From assembly GCA_032622095.1 (NCBI GenBank), contig CP136068.1:48042443-48106442 (forward strand): a stretch of DNA of 64,000 bases. Reading direction: 5' to 3'. The DNA is from Siphonodentalium dalli. Lineage: Eukaryota; Mollusca; Scaphopoda; Gadilida; Siphonodentaliidae. Positions 23,616 through 34,927 of the stretch are shown here, in pieces (position 1 is the first letter of the stretch; each line of letters opens with the position of its first letter). The notes below the pieces were generated by a model. The model searched no databases and had not been told where the DNA came from. It saw only the letters and a list, made by a program, of their open reading frames with translations. Position numbers and translations under genes: made by a program.

Positions 23616-24539
23616 CAAACTAAATATGGTGATATGCGAATTTCAAGATGTTTCGACAGATAGATCCAGAGAAATTCTTTGCTGAAAATCTCTTGTAATG
23701 TTTGGATGGATTTATACAAAACGTGTAATTATTCCATATCTTTACATTTAAAGGTAATGAGAAAAGCAGTTAATTTAAAACAGCAGTACTAGGAAAAGTT
23801 GTTATTAAGGACATTTAATTTAATTATTGACAATAAATTGTATAACATTTAACAATGTGTAAAAGTGTCATTGACTAGAGCCGCACTAAATTAATTCCAT
23901 CATTGACTTCAAGACACAGCATTCAGGCGGCAATACAAATAATTGAAATATGGGCAAATAACAACTTATTGCTACTTTACAGATCGACAATTATGGAGAA
24001 CTGTACTTATTTTATATAAATATCCAGAAAGACTATTGTCCAATCAGAACCAAGTGTCTATTTTATTATCTGATATAACTTTGTCGCGTCTTTTCGAGGG
24101 AGGTCCGACTGATATTTAAACCGCCGTAACATGTGTACTCGTAGGATAGTTGTTGTTTCATATAAAATTCCAGAAATTTGAGGGCAGTGGATGTCTATAT
24201 TAACGGTAAATATATCATGGACCAGAATACCATGATGGTGTGCACATGTCTGATGGAAACAGTATGGTGGGGTCAAATGGTGGACCATTTGAGCTTTAAT
24301 ATTCACCAATATAGTTTGAGACCAACATCATATTTGACCACGATTATTAACTTAGTTATTAAGATTATCACCCATCACTATATCACACTACCCATTCTAG
24401 ATAATCGGTAACAGCTTTGTTAATACAAAATACATTTGTAGCAATGTATACCGAGTGGCTTTAAGTGTTATAACTTGGGCACCAATCCATTTGTGTGCCA
24501 ATATCACAAATATAAAATGGTTAAATTAAAGGTATTTAT

Positions 24540-24620
24540 TTTTTACTCTCTTATGAATTATGTAACAGTTGTTGCACCAGCGAGCTATAATGAAACGCTC
24601 TGGTCAGGCATACGTGTGCA
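24540..24620 (+). other. Empty paralogous site of the DIRS-like insertion
   Basis: TATGTAACAGTTGTTGCACCAGCGAGCT here is uninterrupted, while in the gene 2 copy the left half (TATGTAACAGTTG) ends at 48176 and the right half (TTTCCACCAATGAGCT) resumes after 55317. So the 7.1 kb element entered after the duplication. Confidence 0.8.
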
Positions 24621-25073
24621 TGTTCTTCGCTTTATTGCGATTTTATGTACTATATTCATGGTGACCATCGTTCACAGTGCATGTGATAATATTTGAGTCT
24701 TTATGCCAAATTCTTCAAATTCATTGCGAGGGGAGGATGTAATCTGCAAAAGTATATATTTACGTGAGTGCTTTGTGCGTGCATTAGGATATTTAGTTCT
24801 TGGAATTGGGGTGAAATATTCAACACACTCAGGGAATCAGCAGATATTCGTCCAATTCACCAAAGCGTCGGACAGAAACCAGTCAACGTAAAATGAATTG
24901 GTGAATTACTTGATTTGTGAACTCAACAGTGCAGAAATGTTGCCTTTGGCTCCAGGGTTTCGGGCATTGTCATATAGTATGTCAATACACCATATGCATA
25001 TATGTGTATAGATACGACATAACCCTATTTGTTTGACAAATAATCGATTAACGATCTTTGCTTTTGTCAATAG

Positions 25074-25282
25074 GTGAACTATGGATAGATGGTAAAGATG
25101 CGAACGGGAACAACGAGATGGTGACATGGAATGGAGAGCCTCTACCGTTGATTCGGTGGGGTGTTGATGGTTCGACGGGTGGGATACAGGACTGCGTGGC
25201 AATACAATACTATATGTCGATGTACTGGATGTTCGACGCATTCTGTGAAATGTACAAGCGCTCGTACATATGCCAAATGTGA
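25074..25282 (+). CDS. PAN/CTLD gene 1, exon 4 (second half of C-type lectin domain, stop)
   Basis: Terminal coding exon after TCAATAG|, phase 1, 209 bp with TGA at 25280-25282; residues 207-275. It holds the C-terminal CTLD core: W210, W225, W235, DCVAI (246-250), YWMFDAFC (257-264) and the final YICQM (271-275). The usual calcium/sugar triad (EPN or QPD after the WG step) is absent: the sequence there is WGVDGS, and WND is replaced by WMFD. Classical calcium-dependent sugar binding is therefore doubtful; protein, glycan or microbial ligand binding by another face is possible. Confidence 0.88.
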
Positions 25283-27353
25283 AGCAGTGTATGTACAATT
25301 CGCATGTATGCGAGATAAAAGATGGTGTTACTGGCGGCTATGGTTATGTATCAGGACACGTATCAGGACACGGGTTTCATTCTGAATTCAACATAAGTCA
25401 ATTTCACCCGTATACTCACAATTCCGGTCAATGTACTAAAATACAATTGTAACACGTACACGCCTAAAGTGATGGTTTTTGCAAATATTTGTATGGCATG
25501 AACTATATACACTCTATATTATGACTCACTCTAGATATACCAAGATGTATGCGCTTGTCTAAGGAGGCCGGAGCATCAGGCAACATGCTTATATTAGCCT
25601 ATTCCAATACAAATTACGTTGCACCACCCCCCCCCCATAATGGAGCATTCTGAAGAGCGTGATGTTGTATCCGTTATGATAGTAAGAACTGCATGTAGTG
25701 GGTAATTTGGCAATACTTGTCCCAATCTCGACACTGCAAATTAACAAAATACACAAGCGCGAATGCGAAGAGTGCATGAAAAGTTATAATTCACTTCGCA
25801 CAACATCATAACATACTGACAGTCTGTTCTTTGGACATCTTGCAAATCGCATGCAAACTAAAAACAAAAGTTTTGCTTGTTGCGAAGCCACTGGGTATAT
25901 CTACATATCTACATTATTCACATCAATGTGAATAATGCAAACTGTGTGGCAAGGATTATGAAAATAATGTTGAGCGTGCCCTGCTGGACTGCTCTTCGAT
26001 ATCAGAGTTGAGAATACAAGTGTGTTGGCTATATATAATAATATGTCAGCTTCATCAAATACATTATAACAAGACGAAATATGAGTTCCTTCGTTATGTT
26101 AATACAAACGTTTCACATGTGGTAAAATAAGACTTGAATAATGTTAACAAAGTATTGTTATTTTGTTATTGATATATGCCAACTATAGAAAAGGGCGTAT
26201 TGTATGGTTAGTCATACAATTATTATTTTCTGTCCGATGCATGTAATCGCCCATCGCTGGTGGGAGAATGTTTCAATATGCACGGACACACACGGAGGTC
26301 CTCATTATATAATGTTCAAATGCACCACATAATTGAAACTGAGTCCACACGTTTAGAACGATCCCGAGGATTGAATACCGTGTTTAAGATTCCGATACAA
26401 TGATCCCCGGGTCCATTCTTTGTGGGATAGACTGATTTTATTTGCTGACATATTACTGATGCGACACCATGCATGGACCATGCGGAGGAGTATGCTTTCT
26501 CCAAATGGTAACTCAAGCTGATCTATCCTAAAAACAAACTACATGCATTGATGACTCCGTGTGACCGCTGCTACCGGCAACTTATTACTCATTTGTTGGG
26601 AAATACCGGATAAACATTAACGTATAGACACGTTTAAATAATCATCAATAATATTTGACTTTGTTTTAAATAATAGCATTTTATACTATTTTTATCAAGA
26701 CAATTTTAACTATATGACCAAATTGGGAGTCTCAAATTTCAATTTTCCTACCTCTGAGATCAACATGTGCTCAAGTGAAAATCATTTGTATTGAAATTTT
26801 TTAATTAGTTTGTCTACAGAGGAATGTGTTATCAATACAATAGTAAGTCTTCAGTTATTATAAACTAAAATGAAATATTTTATTTTTCATTTCTTTATGA
26901 AGTGAGGTTTGCAGAATATAATATTGTTTCCAGTTTTCAAGGCATGCTGCTACTTCCTGTTATATAATTTGAATATATATAACATCAATTGCGAAAGCAT
27001 ATCGACACCTTGTAAACAACTTGCTTGGAAACATGTACTGTGATAAATTAGTATATTTCTGATGAAGACCCGATAACTGTACTGTGGGTAACCACTATAT
27101 CTTGGTTTGGGTGATATATGCGCAGAGACAGTGGATACTGGGGTATGAGAGAAGCATCCGTTCTGACAGGGACCTTGATTTTGTCACACACTTGCACGTA
27201 GCCATTGCATCTCGGTTTGGGCGATATAGAGGCAGGGATAATTATTTTGTAATATGAGTACTACCGAGTTAGGCCCAACACACACATCGAATGCGCTCTT
27301 CACCCACAGAAATAGATTAACTCTGACTTATCTAAGCATATTTATCTTCGACG
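25283..27353. other. 3' flank of gene 1, duplicated with gene 2
   Basis: No gene. Large parts match the gene 2 flank: 25283-25420 with 56361-56500, about 26100-26300 with about 56515-56720, and about 26600-27060 with about 57660-58130. This places the right edge of the segmental duplication at about 27060. Polyadenylation signals could not be assigned. Confidence 0.6.
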
Positions 27354-29200
27354 ATTAATAATGTCATAAACAAATAATTAATAATGTCATAAACAAATAA
27401 TTAATAATGTCATAAACAAATAATTAATAATGTCGTAAACAAATAATTATTAATGACCTAAACAAATAATTAATAATGTCGTAAACAAATAATTAATAAT
27501 GTCGTAAACAAATAATTAATAATGTCGTAAACAAATATTTAATAATGTCGTAAACAAATAATTAATAATGTCATAAACAAATAATTAATAATGTCCTAAA
27601 CACATAATTAATAATGTCGTAAACAAATAATTAATAATGTCCTAAACAAATAATTAATAATGTCGTAAACAAATAATTAATAATGTCGTAAACAAATAAT
27701 TATTAATGTCCTAAACAAATAATTAATAATGTTGGAAACAAATAATTAATAATGTCATAAACAAATAATAAATAATGTCGTAAACAAATAATTAATAATG
27801 TCGTTAACACATAATTATTAATGTCGTAGACAAATAATTAATAATGTCGTAAACACATAATTATTAATGTCGTAAACAAATAATTAATAATGTCGTAAAC
27901 AAATAATTAATAATGTCGTAAGCAAATAATTAATAATGTCGTAAACAAATAGTTAATAATGTCCTAAACAAATATTTAATAATGTCGTAAACAAATAATT
28001 AATAATGTCATAAACAAATAATTAATAATGTCGTAAACAAATAATTATTAATGTCCTAAACAAATAATGAATAATGTCCTAAACAAATAATTAATAATAC
28101 AAATAATAAATAATGTCCTAAACAAATAATTAATAATGTCCTAAACAAATAATTAATAATGTCCTAAACAAATAATTAATAATGTCCTAAACAAATAATT
28201 AATAATAGAAATAATTAATAATGTTCTAAACAAATATTTAATAATGTCCTAACCAAATAATTAATTATTCCATACACAAATAATGAATAATGTCCTAAAC
28301 AAACAATTAATAATGTCCTAAACAAATAATTAATAATGTCCTAAACAAATAATTAATAATGTCCTAAACAAATAATTAATAGGGTTATAAACAAATAATT
28401 AATAATGTCCTGAACACATTATTAATAATGTCCTGAACAAATAATTAATAATGTCCTGAACACATTATTAATAATGTCCTAAACAAATAATTAATAATGT
28501 TCCTAAACAAATAATTAATAATGTCCTGAACACATTATTAATAATGTCCTAAACAAATAATTAATAATGTTTTCTAAACAAATAATTAATAATGTCCTAA
28601 ACAAACAATTAATAATGTCCTGAACACATTATTAATAATGTCCTAAACAAATAATTAATAATGTTCTAAACAAATAATTAATAATGTCCTAAACAAATAA
28701 TTAATAATGTTCTAAACAAATAATTAATAATGTCCTAAACAAACAATTAATAATGTCCTAAACAAATAATTAATAATGTTTTCTATACAAATAATTTATA
28801 ATGTCCTAACTAAATAATTAATAATGGCCTAACCAAATAATTAATATTTTCTTAAACAAATAATTAATAATGTCCTAAACAAATAATTAATAATGTCCAA
28901 AACAAATAATTAATAATGTCCTAAACAAATAATTATTAATGTTCTAAACAAATAATTAATAATGTCCTAAACAAATAATTTATAATGTCATAAACAAATA
29001 ATTAATAATATCCTAACTAAATAATTAATAATGGCCTAACCAAATAATTAATAATTTCCTAAACAAATAATTAATAATGTCCTAATCAAATAATTAATAA
29101 TTTCCTAAACAAATAATTCACAATTTCCTAAACAAATAATTCACAATTTCCTAAACAAATAAATAATAATGTCCTAAACAAATAATTAATAATGTCCTAA
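27354..29200 (+). repeat. 23-bp AT-rich minisatellite, about 80 copies
   Basis: The unit is AATAATGTCCTAAACAAATAATT, written here in halves AATAATGTCCTA and AACAAATAATT. Variation is not random along the array: units with GTCGTAAAC or GTCATAAAC dominate to about 28050, and units with GTCCTAAAC dominate afterwards. That suggests two rounds of local amplification. There is no coding function. The unit holds the palindrome ATTATTAATTATT at each junction. Confidence 0.93.
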
Positions 29201-30680
29201 AAATCGCCTTCATTTCTCCCACAGTCATCTCGTAATTCCATAAGCTCTGTCTAAACTAATAGGCAAACAACGATCGCACATTTCAGTTTATACCGATCTT
29301 CACTCGCTACCGCTGTTGTGTGTAGAAAACGTACCACTACACGGTGTTATGATGTCAACTAAGATAGCGGATGACTAATGTAATGTATGGTATCAACATA
29401 TCCTCGCGCTTATACGGATATAATCGACTTATAAAGTGAAATGGGCACATAATGAGATTACTTTATTCTGAAATAAGCAGATATATAAGTCAGTTATTTC
29501 GTTTTATGGCGCTGGCCACAGAGAAACCATATGTTAAAGAACGTACACCTGAACCATCGTGAGTTGGCTTATTTTCTGTGCACATAATCTGCTTAGAATT
29601 GCCTCAGTATGAGTCGATGTGACTAACGCGCTTTCAATTCAGCACATTACACACACAATGAGGGGATCCTCAGCAGATTATCAACTTAAAACAAGTTATA
29701 TTGAAAGCAGATAATGTGCGGATTTCGGGAGAATAGGCTAATGGTATAACATACCTGGCATGTGAGCATTGGACATGTTCCGTCATATATCATATTAAGA
29801 CAGACCAATTATGGCCTTGCGGTAACCAGTAGACTTCACAAAAGCTTCCTATTGAATCACAATGTTAAAACAATATTACTCTAAAATATCAGCTGAATCC
29901 CAAATATATCTACAAACACTGTCCTGATTGTTTAAGTATATATATAAATAACATGTGTACGATATACGTTGTTATTGTCACGATAGAGAAAATGTTAAAA
30001 TCGCATGTGAGCCCTCCTCCCAGTTATTCTTAATTTGATACTTTGAAGAAAAACATTCATAGCTCTCTGCAGACCGCAGCCACATTCACATTCAACGTGT
30101 TCTTATTATATCATATCACGCACTGTTCGGTAAAATAATTATAGTATTATTCTTAGAACCAAACGTTTAATATAGTTATTAGTTTACGGACTTAAGTGCA
30201 ACAAGTCAAAACTTAGATACAATCAAATGATTACTATAGTCATGTTATTGTTCGACGCAGACGGAATGTAGACAGCCTTATTGGTTATGCTGTCGCAGAC
30301 AGCTCTTTCTGATAAAAATTAAATTTTATTCTGCAATTGTGTATAAGCATCATCAATATCATCGTGTAAATAGGTTTATATTGGACCTAAATAATCACAT
30401 AGATTAATTTTGGACTTATTTGATTCTGAAATAAGCCCACAGTGAATGTTTACCATTTATTCAGTGTTATGGCAAGGGCCACAGTGAACACACATTATAA
30501 AGAGCATACATCTGGTATTTCTATTTATATTCATTTAGAGCGTAAATCAGATTGAAATAACAACTTAAATGTGAGCTTATTTTCAGGATGAAAAACTCGT
30601 ATAATTCATCAAGTTATGAATAAATAATCATTGTCGTGTCTGCATAATGCCATTGATATCACTATCAATGTTTGGTTTGG
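29201..30680. repeat. Intergenic stretch with two family-D repeats
   Basis: Copies of repeat family D lie at about 29447-29730 (ends GCACATAATGAG and GCAGATAATGTGCGG) and, diverged, at about 30405-30600. The rest shows no gene and no other recognised repeat. Confidence 0.55.
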
Positions 30681-30687
30681 CTTGGTT

Positions 30688-33405
30688 TCTTTGGCTGGAT
30701 TCATCATCTCCGGTTTAAACCTACAAGTTTAAACTGGTTTAAACCTACATTTGCGGTCCAGCCAAACCGGATCTAAGGGGGTATTTTTCTCGTTGAGTTG
30801 CCAGCTAATTGATAACTCGATTCGGTTATATGAGCATGCAGTCAAACTACCATCTTACCAATCGAACCAAAAGACAGGCCGATATAATGGTTATTGGCAC
30901 GTCATAAATTATCACGAACGCGTGCACGCTCAATGGTTTTATTCATTGAGAAACAAGTATCGCTCGTGGACCATTAATCCGATCTCATTCTTTAAATCGA
31001 ACTGACAAAGGGCATGTCTCTCAACACGAGTTTCACGCGCTGTTCATCACTTTGTTTGTGATATATTTTGTGCATGATGCCTTACCCGCAAAGACAACAT
31101 TTTTAGTATTTACATGTTTATGTATGTATATATTAGAAGGTATACGAGCTTCTATCCGTGTGTTCGTTTGTCTGTTCGCAACTGTTCTTCCACACCCCTG
31201 GACCGATTTCAACCAAATTAGGTGTGGTGACTCGGGTGGTATAAGGGCGTTAGGTTTAAAAAACATTGATTTAAAAATAAGACAAATTTAATTTAAAAAC
31301 AAAAGGACAAAATTGTGTTGTTACATTGAGTAAGGAGTTGAATCTAACAAGAAACACAGTTTAAAATTAATATTTTTTTGTTTTAAATTTAATTAATGTT
31401 GTTTTTTAAATTAAAATTATTTTTTTTAAACGTGCGCAAAGACGTCGCAGGCCCCTCTCGCACAAATGGGCCGCAAGCCCCTCTGGCGCTGAATAAAGGT
31501 CAGTCAAGTAAATGTTTATGAGTGCACACCAGAAGCGGCATCTGAACAATTGGAAATGGGCAATCATGCAGAGGTACAGGTTTTAATAAAGAAATATATT
31601 ACATGCATTGCTTTTTTTCAATGACATAAATTTCAGGTCATGCAGAAAATCAAGAAGTTGCCAGGTTTTGAACTGGTGGAATATTATGGGAATTTATGGG
31701 CGTAGCCAGCGTAGAGCGTTGTGGCATGATCTACATCAAAAATAAATTTGAATCATAAATTTGAATCATACAGCAATTTTAATTTATGATTGCTAAATAT
31801 GTGTATAACATATCTGGTCACGCAGTAGCATCGTTTTGGTGTCAACATTAAAACGTTGAACCCATCAAATTAATTCGTAGAAAACATAAGTAAATGTGAT
31901 TGCCGCTAGCCAAAAAAATCCACAAGGTAGTTGTAAAAATCATATTGAAGGAACATTTCCATATCTGAGCAAAGCTCGCCTGCGAATGAAACGACAGTGA
32001 CATGATAACACCAGTCGGCAGTCGCCACTTAGACACACCCTCACTCTAGATTATTTACAGCTTCACTCTTTGATTGTTTGACAATTCTAAACCGCGATGA
32101 CGAAAATACGGATGTGTCATCTCAAGTTTAGCCCGGTAAAGCTGGTTTAGTTGGACCGCCGAATTAGATTGTTTAGTTGCCGGTTTAAGCTTATAGAACG
32201 CAAAACAAATTAGAATGCACTCAGAGAGATGCCAACGTGCGCAAAAATGTAATACAAAATAATTAAAAAAAATAATTTCACTGTATTTTACTTAATTTAT
32301 TTAATTCGCCATGTACCTTTCCGAAATCACAAAACACCACACTGGTATCCCCATTCTAATGCTCTTCGAACTTAAAAATGTTATTTAGACAAACAAATGG
32401 CTCGTAATTATCAACGAAATGTGCGGCCATAGAAAACACTCAGCCAATTCACGACTTTTTATTTAAAATTTAATGCGCTAGATAAAATATAGTCCCCCCA
32501 ATTACCATCGCTCTTATCGTTAAAATACTGATAAACATGAAAAATTGCCACCTCAAATAGAAATAAATATGCACAACTATTAGTTTCTGCATGTACCTGA
32601 TGTCTTTTTCAGATGTTTACCACTTACAAATTGCTGTTTTGATTTTACCGCGATCTTGAAGTTGAATTGAAACAATGGGAAATTGTTTACTCAATGCGAT
32701 GTATTTCACGCCGTGTCTGTCGCGGTTTCATGCCAAGAAATTTGGTCAAATGATATCGAGACACTGACATTGGTGGGGTATAACGTTGTGGTGTTTTGTA
32801 TTTTCTGAAAGTACATGTATACCGGGCGAATGTACTGACTGTCAATTTTCGACAAAAGCCACATCGCTGGTTTGTTTATATAGCAACGAGCTAGTAACGG
32901 AAGTCAGTGCCAAGGGCGTCAACTCTATAATCTACTCCGTAACGCCGCCGGCATGTACTGCGTAATGGTGACGTCATGGAGTGAAATCGGTAGGGTGACA
33001 CCAACGTACGTACCTACGAATCTGACTGATCGCCATACTGTTGCGCGAGCGCACGTAACAATATCGGTATTGACAAAACTTATCCACACATGCTTTATAG
33101 GTGTGAGTGCTTCTCGCTTATAAATTTCTAATCAAAATATGCTCGCTGTCTTAATTATTGATTTTCGCAAACAATACAATGAGAAGGTCCGCATTAGGAA
33201 AGTACGATTAATCATCTCGCCGATACAGAGACACTACTGGTAAACCACTGGTCTGGCTGGACAAGATTTAACCAGAAATGACGAATGCGTCACTTGGACC
33301 TGCGGTCTCGAGTTTAAACCATGGATTTAGCTGACTCACGGCGGTTTAAACCCAGAGGTTTACGTAGCCAGGTTTAAACCTGGTATGACGAATCCGGCCA
33401 TTGTA
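30688..33405. mobile_element. Possible 2.7 kb element with TTTAAAC-rich inverted ends
   Basis: The left end (GGCTGGATTCATCATCTCCG then GTTTAAACC) is mirrored at about 33370-33405 (GGTTTAAACCTGG then TATGACGAATCCGGCC). Further TTTAAAC motifs lie inside both ends. The interior is non-coding and includes a diverged piece of the GACTCGGG repeat family at about 31150-31490. It resembles in style the better-bounded element at 34928-37371, but no target duplication is clear. Confidence 0.45.
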
Positions 33406-33469
33406 TCTATGGGAAAGGGTTCTCCAAATGATACCAACTCCATCCATATGACCTGAGATGACGAATCCG

Positions 33470-33687
33470 GCCTTTGAGTTTATCGACGTTTCAGTCCAGC
33501 CCGTTGAGTTTATCGACGTTTCAGTCCAGCCTGTTGAGTTTATCGTCGTTTCAGTCCAGCCTGTTGAGTTTATCGTCGTTTCAGTCCAGCCTGTTGAGTT
33601 TATCGTCGTTTCATTCCAGGCTGTTGGGTTTATCGTCGTTTCAGTCCAGCCTGTTGAGTTTATCGTCGTTTCAGTCCAGCCTGTTGT
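33470..33687 (+). repeat. 30-bp minisatellite, about seven copies
   Basis: Units such as GAGTTTATCGTCGTTTCAGT followed by CCAGCCTGTT repeat in perfect 30-bp phase. The first two carry GAC where later ones carry GTC. Since 30 is a multiple of three, long ORFs appear on both strands (33346-33702 minus, 33458-33751 plus, 33474-33740 plus) and are repeat artefacts. Confidence 0.93.
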
Positions 33688-33849
33688 CATGGAAATTATC
33701 ACGTTACGGACTTATAATACGATTTGTTTTAGGTTCTTAATGCGCTTATAATCGCACCATTTTGAGCCCACAACGAACTGAACTGAGAGTAATTTTAGTG
33801 TCACTATCGACTCATATTGACTTACTATAATTCAATTATGTGTGGAAAA

Positions 33850-34030
33850 TAACACGACTTACCATATTCACGCTCTTTAGTATGTATTTTCATTGTAACA
33901 CGCCAGCTAACGGAATAACGGCTATAGGTCCATTATGGGCTTATTTCGGAATAATATAATCCTATGTGAGCATATGTGAATATTATAGGTCGATTATGAA
34001 CCTATTTTCGTTTTGTTCAGTCGCTATTCT
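33850..34030. repeat. Diverged family-D repeat
   Basis: Phrases such as GGTCCATTATGGGCTTATTT and ACACGCCAGCTAACGGAATAACG resemble, in reverse order, the family-D copies at 9703 and 61157. Boundaries unclear. Confidence 0.35.
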
Positions 34031-34229
34031 CTATCACGATGTTGTCAGACAAAAGTACAGAGACCAACATAGCATGGAAACTACTCCGCTGAACTTCTGA
34101 CCATGACTATGATTTGGTTATTCATAACTCATTAATATATTACACACAATTATGGATTGCAAGTTATTGCTATCACACAGCTATCGGGACAGCATAACCA
34201 GAAGGGTTATAAACCTGCCTTCCCAGTAG

Positions 34230-34927
34230 CATAAATCTACATATATATTAAAGATTAGGATCTGTCCGTCTGTTCGCGATTGTTCGCCACAGAACCTTGG
34301 ACAGATTGGAACGATATTTGGTGACGGGACTCGGGATACCCTGTTGGATGTTATGACGGCGTTAGTTTTTCAAAATTATGAATATAAAAAAATGTTAAAA
34401 ACTAAATTGTTGCTATAGTGAGCAAGAAGTGCAATCTAAACAAGAACATTAAATTAAAATAACTTTAAATATTTCTGTTTTAAATCAAAGCGTTTAGTAA
34501 ATCAAACTGTGCGCGAAGCGCAAAAATGGTCCGCCGAATAAAGCCTCGATTTAAGATCCTACTGTGCGCAACAGGCCCATTTGACCAGGGAGGGCAGGCC
34601 GAATTAAGTCCTCGAATTGAGCCTGTTTCAGCTAGAATTGTAAATTTTCGATTCATTTTTAGAAACCAGGATGTTGTCATGTTTGCGGGTGAAGGAACAA
34701 CACCGCAGATGGTTATAGTTATCGGAAAGTCACGTATACAGCACACAGGCGGTTAAAATATAAGCAAAAAAATCAACATTAAAAGTGAACTCGCAACTTT
34801 AACAAACGCATCGCGATTGGCATAATGGGAACCGTGTGGTCGTCTATAAATTACACGTTTTCAACGCTTACTTGTTGAGCTTATTTATAACAGTCGACGT
34901 AAATTACCTAATATTTTTAGATTCTCT
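34230..34927 (+). repeat. Distant copy of the lectin-upstream repeat
   Basis: It contains GGTGACGGGACTCGGGATAC (about 34318), the GACCAGGGAGGGCAGG block (about 34583) and GCATCGCGATTGGCATAATG (about 34807), in the same order as the tandem copies at 4670-8000. It ends where the element at 34928 was inserted and resumes at 37372 upstream of gene 2. Confidence 0.75.

Noticed and set aside
27354-29200. Regular array resembling a CRISPR
   Set aside because: Units abut without unique spacers, the DNA is eukaryotic and no cas genes are present; it is a minisatellite.
33346-33751. Three long overlapping ORFs on both strands with repeating 10-residue units
   Set aside because: They only translate the 30-bp minisatellite; the period is a multiple of three, so frames stay open by arithmetic.
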